Both the position numbers and the translations under genes were made by a program. From positions 62,001 through 126,000 of the forward strand of contig NZ_JAAEDM010000003.1 of the NCBI RefSeq assembly GCF_018129065.1: DNA of 64,000 bases, read 5' to 3'. This stretch comes from Neoroseomonas soli. Its GTDB lineage: Bacteria > Pseudomonadota > Alphaproteobacteria > Acetobacterales > Acetobacteraceae. Shown one piece after another: positions 8,235-17,632 of this stretch (positions within the stretch are counted from its first letter, which is position 1; each line of letters starts with the position of its first letter). The notes under the pieces are model-generated. The model did not search any database and was not told where the DNA came from. It was given only the letters and a program-made list of their open reading frames with translations.

Positions 8235-9353
8235 GTGGAACGGCGAAGGCTGGAACCGCGGGCCGACCGGCAGGAGCGCGCGCACCGCATGGGCTTCGCC
8301 TTCGCCGAGATCGAGGGCGAACCCTATTGGGACGAAAGCGCCTTCTACCGCTTCACCGAGGCGGAAGTGGACACGCTGGAAGCCGCCACCGCCGAGATCG
8401 AACGGATCAGCCGCGAGGCCGTGGACCACGCGGTGCGCAACGGGCTGAACGGCCCGCTCGGTATCCCGGATGGCGCCTGGCGAATCGTCACGAAATCCTG
8501 GGAGGCGCGGGAGCCTTCCCTCTATGGCCGGCTGGACCTGCGCTGGGACGGGACCGGCGCGCCGAAGCTGCTGGAATACAATGCCGACACGCCCACCGCG
8601 CTGTTCGAGGCCGCGGTGGTGCAGTGGGAATGGCTGCAATGCCTCGATGACGGGCGCGGGCCGGAACTGCACGACCAGTTCAACGGGCTGCACGAGGCGC
8701 TGATCGAGGCCTGGCGCGGCCTCCGCCTGCCGCCCCGGGTGCATTTCTGCTGCGACGCCGCGAGCATCGAGGACCACGGCACGGTGGACTACCTGCGCGA
8801 CACCGCGATGCAGGCCGGGCTCGATGCGCCCTTCCTGGCCATGGAGGAGATCGGCTGGAACGGGCGGGAGTTCACCGACCTCGACGAGCAGCCGATCGCG
8901 GCAATGTTCAAGCTCTACCCCTGGGACTGGCTGCTGCGGGAACAGTTCGGGGCGAACATCCCGAAGGCATCGACGCGCTGGATCGAGCCCGCCTGGCGGC
9001 TGATCCCGGCGAGCAAGGCCTTCCTCTCGCTGCTCTGGCACCTGTTCCCGGACCACCCGAACCTGCTCGCGGCGCATCTGGAGCCCGGGAAGACCGGCAA
9101 GCCCGAGATCGCCAAGCCGCTCTGGGGGCGGGAGGGGTCGAACATCTCCGCCCCCGGAATCGAGACCGACGGGCCCTACGGCGACCAGCCGCGGGTCTGG
9201 CAGGAATATGCGGAACTGCCGGTCTTCGGCGGGCGCTATCCGGTGCTCGGGTCCTGGATCATCGCCGGGGAGGCGCGCGGCCTCGGCATCCGGGAAGACG
9301 CGACGCCGGTGACGCGCGATTCGAGCCGCTTCGTGCCGCATCTCTTCGACTGA
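8235..9353 (+). CDS. Glutathionylspermidine synthase-like ATP-grasp ligase (YgiC/YjfC family)
   Basis: About 372 residues, close to the 386 of E. coli YgiC. The N-terminus reads GFAFAEIEGEPYWDESAFYRF, the family's opening signature, and the C-terminal ATP-grasp part contains GREGSNIS and LGSWIIAGEARGLGIRED. I choose the GTG at 8235, four bases after the upstream stop, because the preceding basic helix (RRRLEPRADRQERA) is also conserved in the family. It lacks the amidase domain of true GspS, so it probably joins a peptide to an amine but does not hydrolyse it. The operon partner DUF350 suggests a role at the envelope. Confidence 0.85.
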   Translation: MERRRLEPRADRQERAHRMGFAFAEIEGEPYWDESAFYRFTEAEVDTLEAATAEIERISREAVDHAVRNGLNGPLGIPDGAWRIVTKSWEAREPSLYGRLDLRWDGTGAPKLLEYNADTPTALFEAAVVQWEWLQCLDDGRGPELHDQFNGLHEALIEAWRGLRLPPRVHFCCDAASIEDHGTVDYLRDTAMQAGLDAPFLAMEEIGWNGREFTDLDEQPIAAMFKLYPWDWLLREQFGANIPKASTRWIEPAWRLIPASKAFLSLLWHLFPDHPNLLAAHLEPGKTGKPEIAKPLWGREGSNISAPGIETDGPYGDQPRVWQEYAELPVFGGRYPVLGSWIIAGEARGLGIREDATPVTRDSSRFVPHLFD

Positions 9354-9365
9354 GGGGGACACCGT

Positions 9366-9770
9366 ATGACCAGCCTCGCCACCCTGCCCGGCTTCCTGAC
9401 GCATTTCATCGCCGGCATCGCGTTGGTCTGGCTCGGTGCCTGGATCTACTGCCGGATCACGCCGCAGGACGAGGTCGGGCTGATCCGCCAAGGCAACACC
9501 GCGGCCGCCATCGCGCTGGCCGGGGCGGTGATCGGGCTGGCGATCCCGGTGGGTGCCTCGGTGTCCAATTCGGCGAACCTGCTGGACGCGGCGGTGTGGG
9601 GCGTGGTGGCGCTGCTGGCGCAGCTCATCTGCTTCTTCGTCGTGACGCGCCTGCTCGGACCCGGCTGGCGGGAGGCGATGGAACGGCGCGCCGAGGTGGC
9701 AGGCTCGATCATGAAGGCCGGGGTGTCGATCGCGGTCGGCATCGTCAACGCGGCGGCCATGAGCACGTAG
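9366..9770 (+). CDS. DUF350 membrane protein (YjfL-like)
   Basis: 134 residues with four hydrophobic segments arranged as two similar halves (AGIALVWLGAWIYCRI… and GVVALLAQLICFFVVTRLL), the usual DUF350 layout. GGGGG precedes the ATG 12 bases after the ligase gene, so both are co-transcribed. DUF350 proteins sit beside YgiC-type ligases in many proteobacteria; their molecular role is not established. A hairpin follows the gene. Confidence 0.82.
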   Translation: MTSLATLPGFLTHFIAGIALVWLGAWIYCRITPQDEVGLIRQGNTAAAIALAGAVIGLAIPVGASVSNSANLLDAAVWGVVALLAQLICFFVVTRLLGPGWREAMERRAEVAGSIMKAGVSIAVGIVNAAAMST

Positions 9771-9793
9771 TTTCTCGCCCTCCAACGCCGGGC

Positions 9794-9811
9794 GCCGGCC
9801 ATCCGGCCGGC
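9794..9811 (+). terminator. Hairpin after the DUF350 gene
   Basis: GCCGGCC / GGCCGGC with an ATCC loop, 24 bases past the stop codon. It is short and lacks a T-run; a possible end for the ligase operon. Confidence 0.33.
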
Positions 9812-9931
9812 TTGGCTTCGCCGGACTTCCGGCGGGCCGCCGTCGCGGCCTCCGCGCTGCGCGCCGCGGTGCCTGATGTCCCCGGACGCCGGGAGCCGGC
9901 CGGGCCGCCTTCGCAACCGCCACGCGGAAAT

Positions 9932-9961
9932 TTGACGCTCCGCCGCGCGGCGCCATACATA
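9932..9961 (+). promoter_or_regulatory. Candidate sigma-70 promoter of the sdh operon
   Basis: TTGACG (9932-9937) and TACATA (9956-9961) are separated by 18 bases, 64 bases before the sdhC start. The -35 element matches five of six consensus bases, the -10 only three. It is the best candidate in the 254-base gap. Confidence 0.4.
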
Positions 9962-10024
9962 GAGCCACGCAAAGGCCGGCCCCCGTCCGGGATGGGGCAA
10001 ACGGCCGTCTGGAGTTTCGGACCC

Positions 10025-10471
10025 ATGTCCAAGATCACCGACGCGCGGGAGGCCGTGATGGTCGGCCGCCGGTCGGACGGCACCCTCGTCCGCCGCCCGC
10101 TCTCGCCGCATCTGCAGGCCTACGACATGATGCAGATGACGAGCGCGCTCTCCATCACGCACCGCATCACCGGCACGGTCTGGTCGATCGGCCTGGTGTT
10201 CCTGGTCTGGTGGCTGTGTGCGGCCGCCGCCGGCGAATCGGCCTTCAACGCGGTGCAGTGGGTGCTGGGGTCCTTCCTCGGCGTCATCGGGCTGATGGGC
10301 CTGACGGCCGCGGCCTGGTACCACACGCTGGCGGGCATCCGGCACCTCTACTGGGATTCGGGGCGCGGCTACGACCTGCCGACGACCTACCTCACCGGCC
10401 GGGCGGTGCTGATCGGCACCGCGGCGCTGACCGCGCTGACCTGGCTGATCATGCTGATCACCTGGATCTGA
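10025..10471 (+). CDS. sdhC: Succinate dehydrogenase cytochrome b556 subunit
   Basis: Membrane anchor of respiratory complex II that helps hold heme b and the quinone site. 148 residues with three hydrophobic helices. The N-terminus RPLSPHLQAYDMMQMTSALSITHRITG carries the family signature RPLSPHLxxY…SxxHRxTG, and H in WYHTLAGIRHLYWD is the expected heme ligand. The ATG at 10025 is chosen because this signature starts only 27 codons in; the upstream open frame is not conserved. First gene of sdhCDAB. Confidence 0.94.
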   Translation: MSKITDAREAVMVGRRSDGTLVRRPLSPHLQAYDMMQMTSALSITHRITGTVWSIGLVFLVWWLCAAAAGESAFNAVQWVLGSFLGVIGLMGLTAAAWYHTLAGIRHLYWDSGRGYDLPTTYLTGRAVLIGTAALTALTWLIMLITWI

Positions 10472-10475
10472 GACC

Positions 10476-10868
10476 ATGGCCGAGCCCACGATCCGTACCC
10501 TCCGTTCCCCGCTCGGCCGCGTTCGCGGCCTCGGGTCCGCCAAGGGCGGCACGCATCACTGGTGGATGCAGCGCGTCACCTCCATCGCGCTGCTGCCGCT
10601 GACGATCTGGCTGATCTTCTCGCTGGCACGCATGCCGGACAGCACCTGGCAGGAGGCGACGGCCTGGATCGGCCGGCCGTTCAACGCCGTGCTGCTGCTG
10701 GCCTTCCTCGCCGCCGCCTTCCACCACGCGGCGAACGGCTTGCAGGAAGTGATCGAGGACTACGTCCGCGGCGAGATGGCGCGCGTCGGCACGCTGCTCG
10801 CGGTGAAGGGCGTCTGCGCGCTGCTGTGGATCGCCTCGACGCTGGCGGTGCTGCGCATCGCGATCTGA
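10476..10868 (+). CDS. sdhD: Succinate dehydrogenase hydrophobic membrane anchor subunit
   Basis: 130 residues with three membrane helices. It pairs with SdhC to bind heme b and ubiquinone. The opening [30 protein letters not shown] is the alphaproteobacterial SdhD signature, and [18 protein letters not shown] contains the histidines expected near the heme. It starts four bases after sdhC, so translation is probably coupled. Confidence 0.93.
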   Translation: MAEPTIRTLRSPLGRVRGLGSAKGGTHHWWMQRVTSIALLPLTIWLIFSLARMPDSTWQEATAWIGRPFNAVLLLAFLAAAFHHAANGLQEVIEDYVRGEMARVGTLLAVKGVCALLWIASTLAVLRIAI

Positions 10869-10945
10869 CGCGACGCGGCTGGACTGAGGACATCGCGGGC
10901 CGGAGGGCATATTCCCCGCCGCGCGGAAAGAACGAGACGGAAGCG

Positions 10946-12757
10946 ATGAACGCGATCAGCAAGCCTTCCAACGGCGCCTACCGCATCGTCGATCACACCT
11001 ATGACGTGGTGGTGGTCGGCGCGGGCGGTGCGGGGCTGCGCGCCACCTTCGGCATGGGTGCGGCCGGCCTCAAGACCGCCTGCATCACCAAGGTCTTCCC
11101 CACGCGGTCCCACACCGTCGCCGCGCAGGGCGGCGTCAGCGCCGCGCTCGGCAACATGGGCGAGGATGATTGGCGCTGGCACATGTACGACACCGTGAAG
11201 GGGTCGGACTGGCTGGGCGACCAGGACGCCATCGAATACATGTGCCGCGAGGCCGTTCCGTCGATCCTCGAGCTGGAACACTACGGCATGCCGTTCAGCC
11301 GGACCGAGGACGGCAAGATCTACCAGCGCCCCTTCGGCGGCCATATGAAGCATTACGGCAAGGAGCCGGCGATGCGCGCCTGCGCCGCCGCCGACCGCAC
11401 CGGCCATGCGATGCTGCACACGCTGTACCAGCAGTCGCTGAAGCATAACTGCGAGTTCTTCGTCGAGTATTTCGCCCTCGACCTCATCATGGACGATGAG
11501 GGTGCGTGCCGCGGCGTGATGGCGTGGTGCCTGGAAGATGGCTCGATCCATCGCTTCCGCGCGCAGACGACGGTGCTCGCGACGGGCGGCTATGGCCGCG
11601 CCTATTTCTCCTGCACCTCGGCGCATACCTGCACGGGCGATGGCGGCGGGATGGTCCTGCGCGCCGGCCTGCCGCTGCAGGACAACGAGTTCGTGCAGTT
11701 CCACCCGACCGGCATCTATGGCTCGGGCTGCCTCGTCACCGAAGGCGCCCGCGGCGAGGGCGGATACCTCACCAACTCCGAGGGCGAGCGCTTCATGGAG
11801 CGCTACGCGCCGACAGCGAAGGACCTGGCGTCGCGCGACGTCGTCTCCCGCGCGATGTCGATGGAGATCCGCGAAGGGCGCGGCGTGGGTCCGCACAAGG
11901 ACCACATCCACCTGCATCTCGAGCATCTCGGCGCCGACATCCTGCATGAGCGGCTGCCGGGCATTTCCGAGACAGTGAAGATCTTCGCCGGCGTGGACGT
12001 GACGAAGGAGCCGATCCCGATGCTCCCGACCGTCCACTACAACATGGGCGGCATCCCGACGAACATCCACACCGAGGTGCTGAACCCGACCGCCCAGGAC
12101 CAGGACAGGGTCGTCCCGGGCCTGATGGCCGTGGGCGAGGCCGCCTGCGTGTCCGTGCACGGCGCCAACCGCCTCGGCACCAACTCGCTGCTCGACCTCG
12201 TGGTGTTCGGCCGCGCCGCCGCGCTTCGCGCCGCCGAGACGGTCAAGCCCGGCGCGACCCAGGCGCCGTTGCCGCCCAAGGCCGGCGAGGCGTCGCTCGA
12301 CCGCTTCGACCGCGTACGCAACGCGAAGGGCGATACTTCGGTCTCCGAACTGCGGCTGAACATGCAGCGCACCATGCAGACGCACGCCGCGGTGTTCCGC
12401 ACCTCCGAACTGCTGCGCGAGGGCGTGGAGAAGATGGACAAGGTCGCCGCCGGTTACAGCGGCATCAAGATCGCCGACCGCTCGCTGGTCTGGAACAGCG
12501 ACCTTATGGAGGCGCTGGAACTGGACAACCTGCTCGGCAACGCGCTGACGACCATCCATGGTGCCGAGGCGCGCAAGGAATCCCGCGGCGCCCACGCGCA
12601 GGAGGACTACCCCGAGCGCGACGACCAGAACTGGATGAAGCACACCCTGGCGCGCGTGGACGACAACTACGCCGTCAGCCTCGACTACCGCGACGTGAAG
12701 ATGCGCACTCTGACCAACGAAGTGCAGGTCTTCCCGCCGAAGCCGCGCGTGTACTGA
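10946..12757 (+). CDS. sdhA: Succinate dehydrogenase flavoprotein subunit
   Basis: Catalytic subunit of complex II, oxidising succinate to fumarate with covalent FAD. 603 residues, the normal length. The dinucleotide motif is [12 protein letters not shown] (residues 22-33). H56 in [17 protein letters not shown] is the histidine that carries [24 protein letters not shown] and the late [19 protein letters not shown] are intact. The start [10 protein letters not shown] has GACGGAAG upstream; the longer open frame through sdhD is not used. It lies 77 bases after sdhD. Confidence 0.97.
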   Translation: MNAISKPSNGAYRIVDHTYDVVVVGAGGAGLRATFGMGAAGLKTACITKVFPTRSHTVAAQGGVSAALGNMGEDDWRWHMYDTVKGSDWLGDQDAIEYMCREAVPSILELEHYGMPFSRTEDGKIYQRPFGGHMKHYGKEPAMRACAAADRTGHAMLHTLYQQSLKHNCEFFVEYFALDLIMDDEGACRGVMAWCLEDGSIHRFRAQTTVLATGGYGRAYFSCTSAHTCTGDGGGMVLRAGLPLQDNEFVQFHPTGIYGSGCLVTEGARGEGGYLTNSEGERFMERYAPTAKDLASRDVVSRAMSMEIREGRGVGPHKDHIHLHLEHLGADILHERLPGISETVKIFAGVDVTKEPIPMLPTVHYNMGGIPTNIHTEVLNPTAQDQDRVVPGLMAVGEAACVSVHGANRLGTNSLLDLVVFGRAAALRAAETVKPGATQAPLPPKAGEASLDRFDRVRNAKGDTSVSELRLNMQRTMQTHAAVFRTSELLREGVEKMDKVAAGYSGIKIADRSLVWNSDLMEALELDNLLGNALTTIHGAEARKESRGAHAQEDYPERDDQNWMKHTLARVDDNYAVSLDYRDVKMRTLTNEVQVFPPKPRVY

Positions 12758-12832
12758 GGAACCGGGCCGTCCGATCGCTGGAGGGGCGAAGGCCCCGGAG
12801 GCGTGAATCGGCCGGCCGAAAGGGATATCGAG

Positions 12833-13615
12833 ATGGCCACCTTCACGCTTCCGAAGAACTCCACGATCGGCGAGGGCAAGACCTATCGCGCCCCGGCCGG
12901 CGCGAAGAACGTCAAGTCGTTCAAGATCTACCGCTGGGACCCGGATGCGGGCGCCAATCCGCGCACCGACACCTACGAGATCGACCTCGACCAGTGCGGC
13001 CCGATGGTCCTGGACGCGCTGATCAAGATCAAGAACGAGGTGGACACCACGCTGACCTTCCGGCGGTCCTGCCGCGAGGGCATCTGCGGGTCCTGCGCGA
13101 TGAACATCGACGGGCTGAATCACCTCGCCTGCCTCAAGCCGATCGAGGAAGTGAAGGGCGACGTCCGCATCTCCCCGCTGCCGCACATGCCGGTGGTGAA
13201 GGACCTGGTGCCGGACCTGTCGCAGATCTACGCGCAGCTGCGTTCGATCGAGCCCTGGCTGAAGTCCGAGACGCCGCCGCCGCCCGATGGCGAGCGCCTG
13301 CAGTCGAAGGAAGAACGCGCGAAGCTCGACGGGCTGTGGGAGTGCATCCTGTGCTTCTGCTGCTCGACCGCCTGCCCGTCCTACTGGTGGAACGGCGACC
13401 GCTACCTCGGCCCGGCAGTGCTGCTCCAGGCCTATCGCTGGATCTCGGACAGCCGCGACGAAGCGACGGGCGAGCGGCTCGATGCGCTCGAGGATCCGTT
13501 CAAGCTCTATCGCTGCCACACGATCATGAACTGCACCCGGACCTGCCCGAAGGGGCTGAACCCGGCGCAGGCGATCGGCGAGATCAAGAAGCTGATGGTC
13601 GAGCGCCAGGGCTGA
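12833..13615 (+). CDS. sdhB: Succinate dehydrogenase iron-sulfur subunit
   Basis: Carries electrons from FAD to quinone through three clusters. 260 residues. The 2Fe-2S ligands are C80, C85, C88 and C100 ([17 protein letters not shown]…HLAC). The 4Fe-4S and 3Fe-4S ligands are in [16 protein letters not shown] (from C171) and in [27 protein letters not shown] is chosen as the start because AAAGGGA lies upstream, rather than MNRPAER ten codons earlier. Last gene of sdhCDAB. Confidence 0.96.
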   Translation: MATFTLPKNSTIGEGKTYRAPAGAKNVKSFKIYRWDPDAGANPRTDTYEIDLDQCGPMVLDALIKIKNEVDTTLTFRRSCREGICGSCAMNIDGLNHLACLKPIEEVKGDVRISPLPHMPVVKDLVPDLSQIYAQLRSIEPWLKSETPPPPDGERLQSKEERAKLDGLWECILCFCCSTACPSYWWNGDRYLGPAVLLQAYRWISDSRDEATGERLDALEDPFKLYRCHTIMNCTRTCPKGLNPAQAIGEIKKLMVERQG

Positions 13616-13631
13616 CCCTGGCGCCGCGGCG

Positions 13632-15284
13632 GTGACGGACGATCCGCCATCGCCCGACCCGGCGGAGATCGCCGGGCTTGTCGCGCGCCACGCACCTGGC
13701 GCGCGTCGGTTTCTCTCCTGGCAGGCGGGCGCCTCCGTCGCCCATCTGCTGCAGGCCGCCCGGCGCGGCCGGCCCGACTGGGTCATGGGCATCGAGGCGA
13801 GCGAGGCCGCCCTCGAGTCCCTCCTCCCGCTTCTCCCCGCCGATCCCTGCCTGCACCTGCGCGCGCATCCGCCGCTGGAGCCGCCGCCGCCCGACCGGTC
13901 GCATCCGCTCCAGCGCCCGGCCCGCCACGGCCTGCGCGCCGATGTGGTCCTGCTGCCCGGGCCCGGCCGGCTGATCGGCGCGCGCGCGGCGCTCGGCGTC
14001 CTGGCGCCGGAGGGCGTGGTGCTGCTCTCCCACCTGCCGGCAGGCGAGGACCCCGCCATCCTGCTCCCGGCCTATCAGGTGCTCGAACGCGGCCCGGGCC
14101 TGACCGTCCTGCGCCCACGCCGCCCGCCACCGCCCCCGGCGCCGCGCCCACCGGGCCGCCACGCCATCATCGTGCTGGTGGTGGGCGACCAGACGGAGGC
14201 GGAATGGGAGATCACCGGCCCTTCCGTCACTGCCTACGCGGCCTCGATCGGGGCCGAACTGCACGTGCTGCGCGACGGCCGCGGCCTGCCCACCAACAGC
14301 CTGAAGTCGGTCGCGCTCGACGTGGCGCGGGACTGCGACCGCTTCATGCTGATGGATGCCGACATCCTGGTCCGGCCGCATTGCCCGGATCTCTTCGCCA
14401 TGGTCCCGCCCGAGGCGGTCGGCGCCTATCCCGAGGGCCTGCACTTCAACCGCAGCCCGATGATCGAGGCGGCGATGGCGATGCACCACGTCCCGCCCCT
14501 CACGCCGCGCGACTACTTCAATGCCGGCGTGATGGTGTTCTCCCGCGCGCATCTCGAATTGGTCGCGGCGCTGGGGCGCGGGACCGTCGCCGGGCTGCTG
14601 GCGGAACAGGATACGCTGGTCGCGCTGCGCCAGCGGCTCGGCATTCCGCTTCACCGGCTGACACCGGAATTCAACCTGATCGCCGGCGGGCGGCACCTCG
14701 CGGACTGGCGCTGCGGCTGGATGCTGCACACGGCGGGCTCGCCCAAGACCGGCTACCGCCGCCGCACCGCCTGGCAGCGGGAGGCGCTGCCCGAGGGCGA
14801 GGTCTGGACCCCCGCCCCTCTCCCCGGCCGCGCCCTGCGGCTGCCGCACATGCAGGCCCAGGCGGCGCGGCTGGCAGGGCAGGAAGCGCATGTCCTCGAC
14901 CCGGACGTGATGGACTTCGCCATGCCGCGGGGCATGCCGCGCATCATGCCATCCGGCGTCGCCGCAGCCTGGATCGCGGCCGGGCCGGGCCGGGCCGAGC
15001 CGGCCGCGACCGGGCGGATCGAACGCCCGGCGCCGGGCCGCTGGCGCCTGTGCTTCGTGCCCGTGCCGGGGGAAGCGCGGCCCCGCTGCGGCTTCGTCGC
15101 ACGCCTGCCCGGCCTGGCGGCGCCCCTGTTGGCCGGCGTGGTGGACACGGCGCGCGAGGTCACGCTGGATGTTCCGCCGGACGCAGCGGCGCTCGAGATC
15201 GGCCTGACCGCCGGGGCGCAGGACGCCGCCCTGGCCGGATTGCTGCTGCTGCGCCCGGCGCCGGGGATTCCGGCGACGGATTGA
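13632..15284 (+). CDS. Putative glycosyltransferase with an extra N-terminal domain
   Basis: About 550 residues from a GTG start, 16 bases after sdhB. From about residue 175 the sequence looks like a GT-A (GT8-like) nucleotide-sugar transferase: RHAIIVLVVGD, a DxD motif in RFMLMDADILV, then DYFNAGVMVFS and LLAEQDTLVAL. The first 170 residues differ; VVLLPGPGRLIGARAALGVLAPEGVVLL reads like the second half of a Rossmann fold of a methyltransferase type, but no SAM-binding glycine motif is clear. The C-terminus is Pro/Ala-rich. No sugar operon is nearby and the acceptor is unknown. Placement after sdhB may only reflect read-through. Confidence 0.7.
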   Translation: MTDDPPSPDPAEIAGLVARHAPGARRFLSWQAGASVAHLLQAARRGRPDWVMGIEASEAALESLLPLLPADPCLHLRAHPPLEPPPPDRSHPLQRPARHGLRADVVLLPGPGRLIGARAALGVLAPEGVVLLSHLPAGEDPAILLPAYQVLERGPGLTVLRPRRPPPPPAPRPPGRHAIIVLVVGDQTEAEWEITGPSVTAYAASIGAELHVLRDGRGLPTNSLKSVALDVARDCDRFMLMDADILVRPHCPDLFAMVPPEAVGAYPEGLHFNRSPMIEAAMAMHHVPPLTPRDYFNAGVMVFSRAHLELVAALGRGTVAGLLAEQDTLVALRQRLGIPLHRLTPEFNLIAGGRHLADWRCGWMLHTAGSPKTGYRRRTAWQREALPEGEVWTPAPLPGRALRLPHMQAQAARLAGQEAHVLDPDVMDFAMPRGMPRIMPSGVAAAWIAAGPGRAEPAATGRIERPAPGRWRLCFVPVPGEARPRCGFVARLPGLAAPLLAGVVDTAREVTLDVPPDAAALEIGLTAGAQDAALAGLLLLRPAPGIPATD

Positions 15285-15390
15285 TTGCCTCGGCGCGCCA
15301 TTCCGGGGGATGCACCCGGCGCCTTCTGTGCCAGCATGAGCCCATCCGGCCGCAAGACGCCGACCCCAGGAAACGCCGAGGAGAACCCCC

Positions 15391-16989
15391 ATGCCCCGCA
15401 CGACGCCCCGCGCCCGCCGACCAGCCCACGCCATTGCAGGCCTCGTGGCGGTGGCGAGCCTCCTGGCGGCGCCGGCACTCGCCCAGACGCTGACCATCGG
15501 CTCGGGCGCCCCGGTCACCACGATCGACCCGCATTTCCACAATGTCGGGCCGAACAACGCGCTGACCATGCACATCTTCGACCGGCTGGTGGAACGCGAC
15601 GCGCGGGCGCGGCCGCATCCCTCGCTGGCGGAATCCTGGCGCGTCGTCTCCGACACGGTGTGGGAGTTCAAGCTGCGCCGGGGCGTCACCTGGCACGACG
15701 GCAAGCCCTTCACCGCCGACGACGTGGTCTTCACCTTCTCCCGCGTGCCGAACGTGGCGAACAGCCCGGGCGGGTTCCAGGGCTTCCTGCGCGCGATCGA
15801 GCGGGTGGAGGTGGTGGACCCGCACACCATCCGGCTGCACACGCGCGCGCCGCATCCGCTGATGCCGCTCGACCTCGCCTCGGTCTCGATCATCGCGCGC
15901 CATGCCGCGGAAGGCATGGGGACGGAGGACTTCAACACCGGCCGCGCCGCGGTGGGCACCGGGCCGTATCGCCTGGTCGCCTACCGTTCCGGCGACCGCA
16001 TCGAGATGGCGCGCAACGACGCGTATTTCGGCGGCGCCGAGCCCTGGGCGCGGGTGAACTACCGCATCGTCAACAATGACGGCGCGCGCACGGCGGCGCT
16101 GCTCGCCGGCGACCTCGACCTGATCGAGCAGGTGCCGACCTCCGACCTCGCGCGGCTGCGGCGCGACCCACGCATCACCGTCACCGAGATCCCGTCGCTG
16201 CGCACCGTCTACATGGCGCCGGACTATTCGCGGGACGGCAACACGCCGCTCGTCACCGACAATGCCGGCCAGCCGCTGCCGGTGAACCCGTTCAAGGACG
16301 CGCGCGTGCGCCGCGCGCTGTCGATGGCGATCAACCGCGACGCGCTGGTCGAGCGCGTGATGGAAGGTGCCGCCACCGCCACCGCGCAATGGCTGCCCGA
16401 AGGCGCCTTCGGCTACAACCCGCGCGTCCGCCCGCGCGCCTACGACCCGGATGGCGCGAAGCGGCTGCTCGCGGAAGCGGGCTATCCGGACGGCTTCCGC
16501 ATCACGCTGAACACGCCGAACGACCGCTGGCCGAATGATTCCCGCCTCGCGCAGGCGGTGGCGCAGATGTGGACGCGCATCGGCGTGCGCACGCAGGTGG
16601 ATGCGGCACCCTGGACGGCCTTCGTGCCGCGCCGCGCGCGGATCGAATACGCGATGCAGATCGGCGCCTGGGGCAGCAGCACCGGGGAGGCCTCGAACTT
16701 CCTCGTCAACACGGTGGCCACCAACAACCGCCAGCGGCTGACCGGGGCGAACAACAATGCGCGCTTCTCGGGCCCGGCCTTCGACGATCTCGCCGCGCGC
16801 GGCTCCGCCACGCTCGACGACGAGCGGCGCGAGGCGATCTGGCACGAGGCGACGGCGCTCTATGCCGAGCAGGAGCCGCTGATCCAGCTCGTGCAGTACG
16901 TGAACACCTGGGCGGTGCGGCGCGGCCTGACGCACGACCCGCGGATGGACGAGCGGACGATCGCGATGGGCGTGCGGCCGGCGCGTTGA
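15391..16989 (+). CDS. ABC transporter substrate-binding protein, family 5 (peptide/opine/nickel type)
   Basis: Periplasmic binding protein of 532 residues. A twin-arginine-containing signal peptide (MPRTTPRARRPAHAIAGLVA… ending near ALAQ) is followed by the family opening TIDPHFHNVGPNNALTMHIFDRLV and by FKLRRGVTWHDGKPFTADDVVFTF, the SBP_bac_5 signature. GAGGAG precedes the ATG. No permease or ATPase genes are adjacent, so it is an orphan that probably serves a transporter encoded elsewhere. The ligand is not predictable. Confidence 0.92.
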   Translation: MPRTTPRARRPAHAIAGLVAVASLLAAPALAQTLTIGSGAPVTTIDPHFHNVGPNNALTMHIFDRLVERDARARPHPSLAESWRVVSDTVWEFKLRRGVTWHDGKPFTADDVVFTFSRVPNVANSPGGFQGFLRAIERVEVVDPHTIRLHTRAPHPLMPLDLASVSIIARHAAEGMGTEDFNTGRAAVGTGPYRLVAYRSGDRIEMARNDAYFGGAEPWARVNYRIVNNDGARTAALLAGDLDLIEQVPTSDLARLRRDPRITVTEIPSLRTVYMAPDYSRDGNTPLVTDNAGQPLPVNPFKDARVRRALSMAINRDALVERVMEGAATATAQWLPEGAFGYNPRVRPRAYDPDGAKRLLAEAGYPDGFRITLNTPNDRWPNDSRLAQAVAQMWTRIGVRTQVDAAPWTAFVPRRARIEYAMQIGAWGSSTGEASNFLVNTVATNNRQRLTGANNNARFSGPAFDDLAARGSATLDDERREAIWHEATALYAEQEPLIQLVQYVNTWAVRRGLTHDPRMDERTIAMGVRPAR

Positions 16990-17037
16990 TCGGCGAGCGA
17001 GGGGACGGCACCTGCCATCCCCTCGCCCCCTGTCGGA

Positions 17038-17451
17038 TCAGTCCTTCAGATCGGCGGGCACGATGCCGCCATTCTCCGCGACCTTCCGCATGACCTGCTT
17101 GTGCAGCCACACGTTCATCGTCGCGGAATCACTCGTGTCGCCCGTATAGCCGAGCTCCGTCGCCAGTTCCTTCCGCGCGGCCAGGCCGCTGTCGAGGTCG
17201 AGAAGCTTCATCAGGTCCACGATCGAGGTGCGCCAGTTGAGCTTCTGGCCTGCCGCGGCGGCACGCTCGTTCATGACCTTCTCGAGGTCGACCTGGTTCA
17301 TCGCGGCCGCCGCGGGGGCGGCGGAGGCCGGAGCCGCCGCGCCCCCCGTCGCGGCCGGCGCGGCGGCACCGGCCTTCGAAGCCTCTGCCGCTTCCGCGGC
17401 CTCGGCAGGGCGCCCCAGGATGCGGGAGAATATGCGGCCGAGCATGCTCAT
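17038..17451 (-). CDS. DUF3597 family protein
   Basis: 137 residues. After a short amphipathic start (MSMLGRIFSRILGR) and an Ala/Pro-rich linker, residues 50-137 form the DUF3597 domain (LNWRTSIVDLMKLLDLDS…RKELATELGYTGD…MNVWLHKQVMRKVAENGG). The fold is small and helical and resembles LysM-associated stress proteins by position only; its function is unknown. AAGGAAC lies upstream. It points toward the peptide-binding protein gene, with a 48-base convergent gap. Confidence 0.85.
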   Translation of the reverse strand: MSMLGRIFSRILGRPAEAAEAAEASKAGAAAPAATGGAAAPASAAPAAAAMNQVDLEKVMNERAAAAGQKLNWRTSIVDLMKLLDLDSGLAARKELATELGYTGDTSDSATMNVWLHKQVMRKVAENGGIVPADLKD

Positions 17452-17593
17452 CGCTTGCAGTTCCTTTCCGATCCTCCGGTGTCAGGCGCCCACGGGACGC
17501 GAGACCATCCGTTCCTCACCCTAGCCACCGAAGGGGTCTCGCACCGATCACGCCTCCGTGCTCAGGGACGGTTCGGAAATGCCGATGCCGGCC

Positions 17594-17624
17594 TTCGGAA
17601 TGCACCGAACCGCCGCATTCCGAA
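17594..17624 (-). terminator. Hairpin after priA
   Basis: TTCGGAATGC / GCATTCCGAA, a perfect 10-bp stem with an 11-base loop, 9 bases past the priA stop codon on the minus strand. Confidence 0.45.
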
Positions 17625-17632
17625 CCGGCGGC

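Noticed and set aside
7908-9968. A 686-codon minus-strand frame across the ligase and DUF350 genes
   Set aside because: Antisense to recognisable proteins, with no motif of its own.
10562-12757. A longer sdhA start running back through sdhD
   Set aside because: The first 128 codons overlap sdhD in another frame and do not resemble SdhA; the ATG at 10946 has a ribosome binding site.
10760-14059. A 1099-codon open frame on the minus strand across sdhA and sdhB
   Set aside because: It is antisense to well-conserved genes with all active-site motifs; in DNA this rich in GC, long antisense frames arise by chance. Its composition (Arg, Ala, His, Gly runs) is not protein-like.
13584-16935. Long minus-strand frames across the glycosyltransferase and binding-protein genes
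   Set aside because: The plus-strand proteins have a DxD motif and a signal peptide with SBP_bac_5 blocks; the minus frames have low-complexity Arg/Ala/Pro content.
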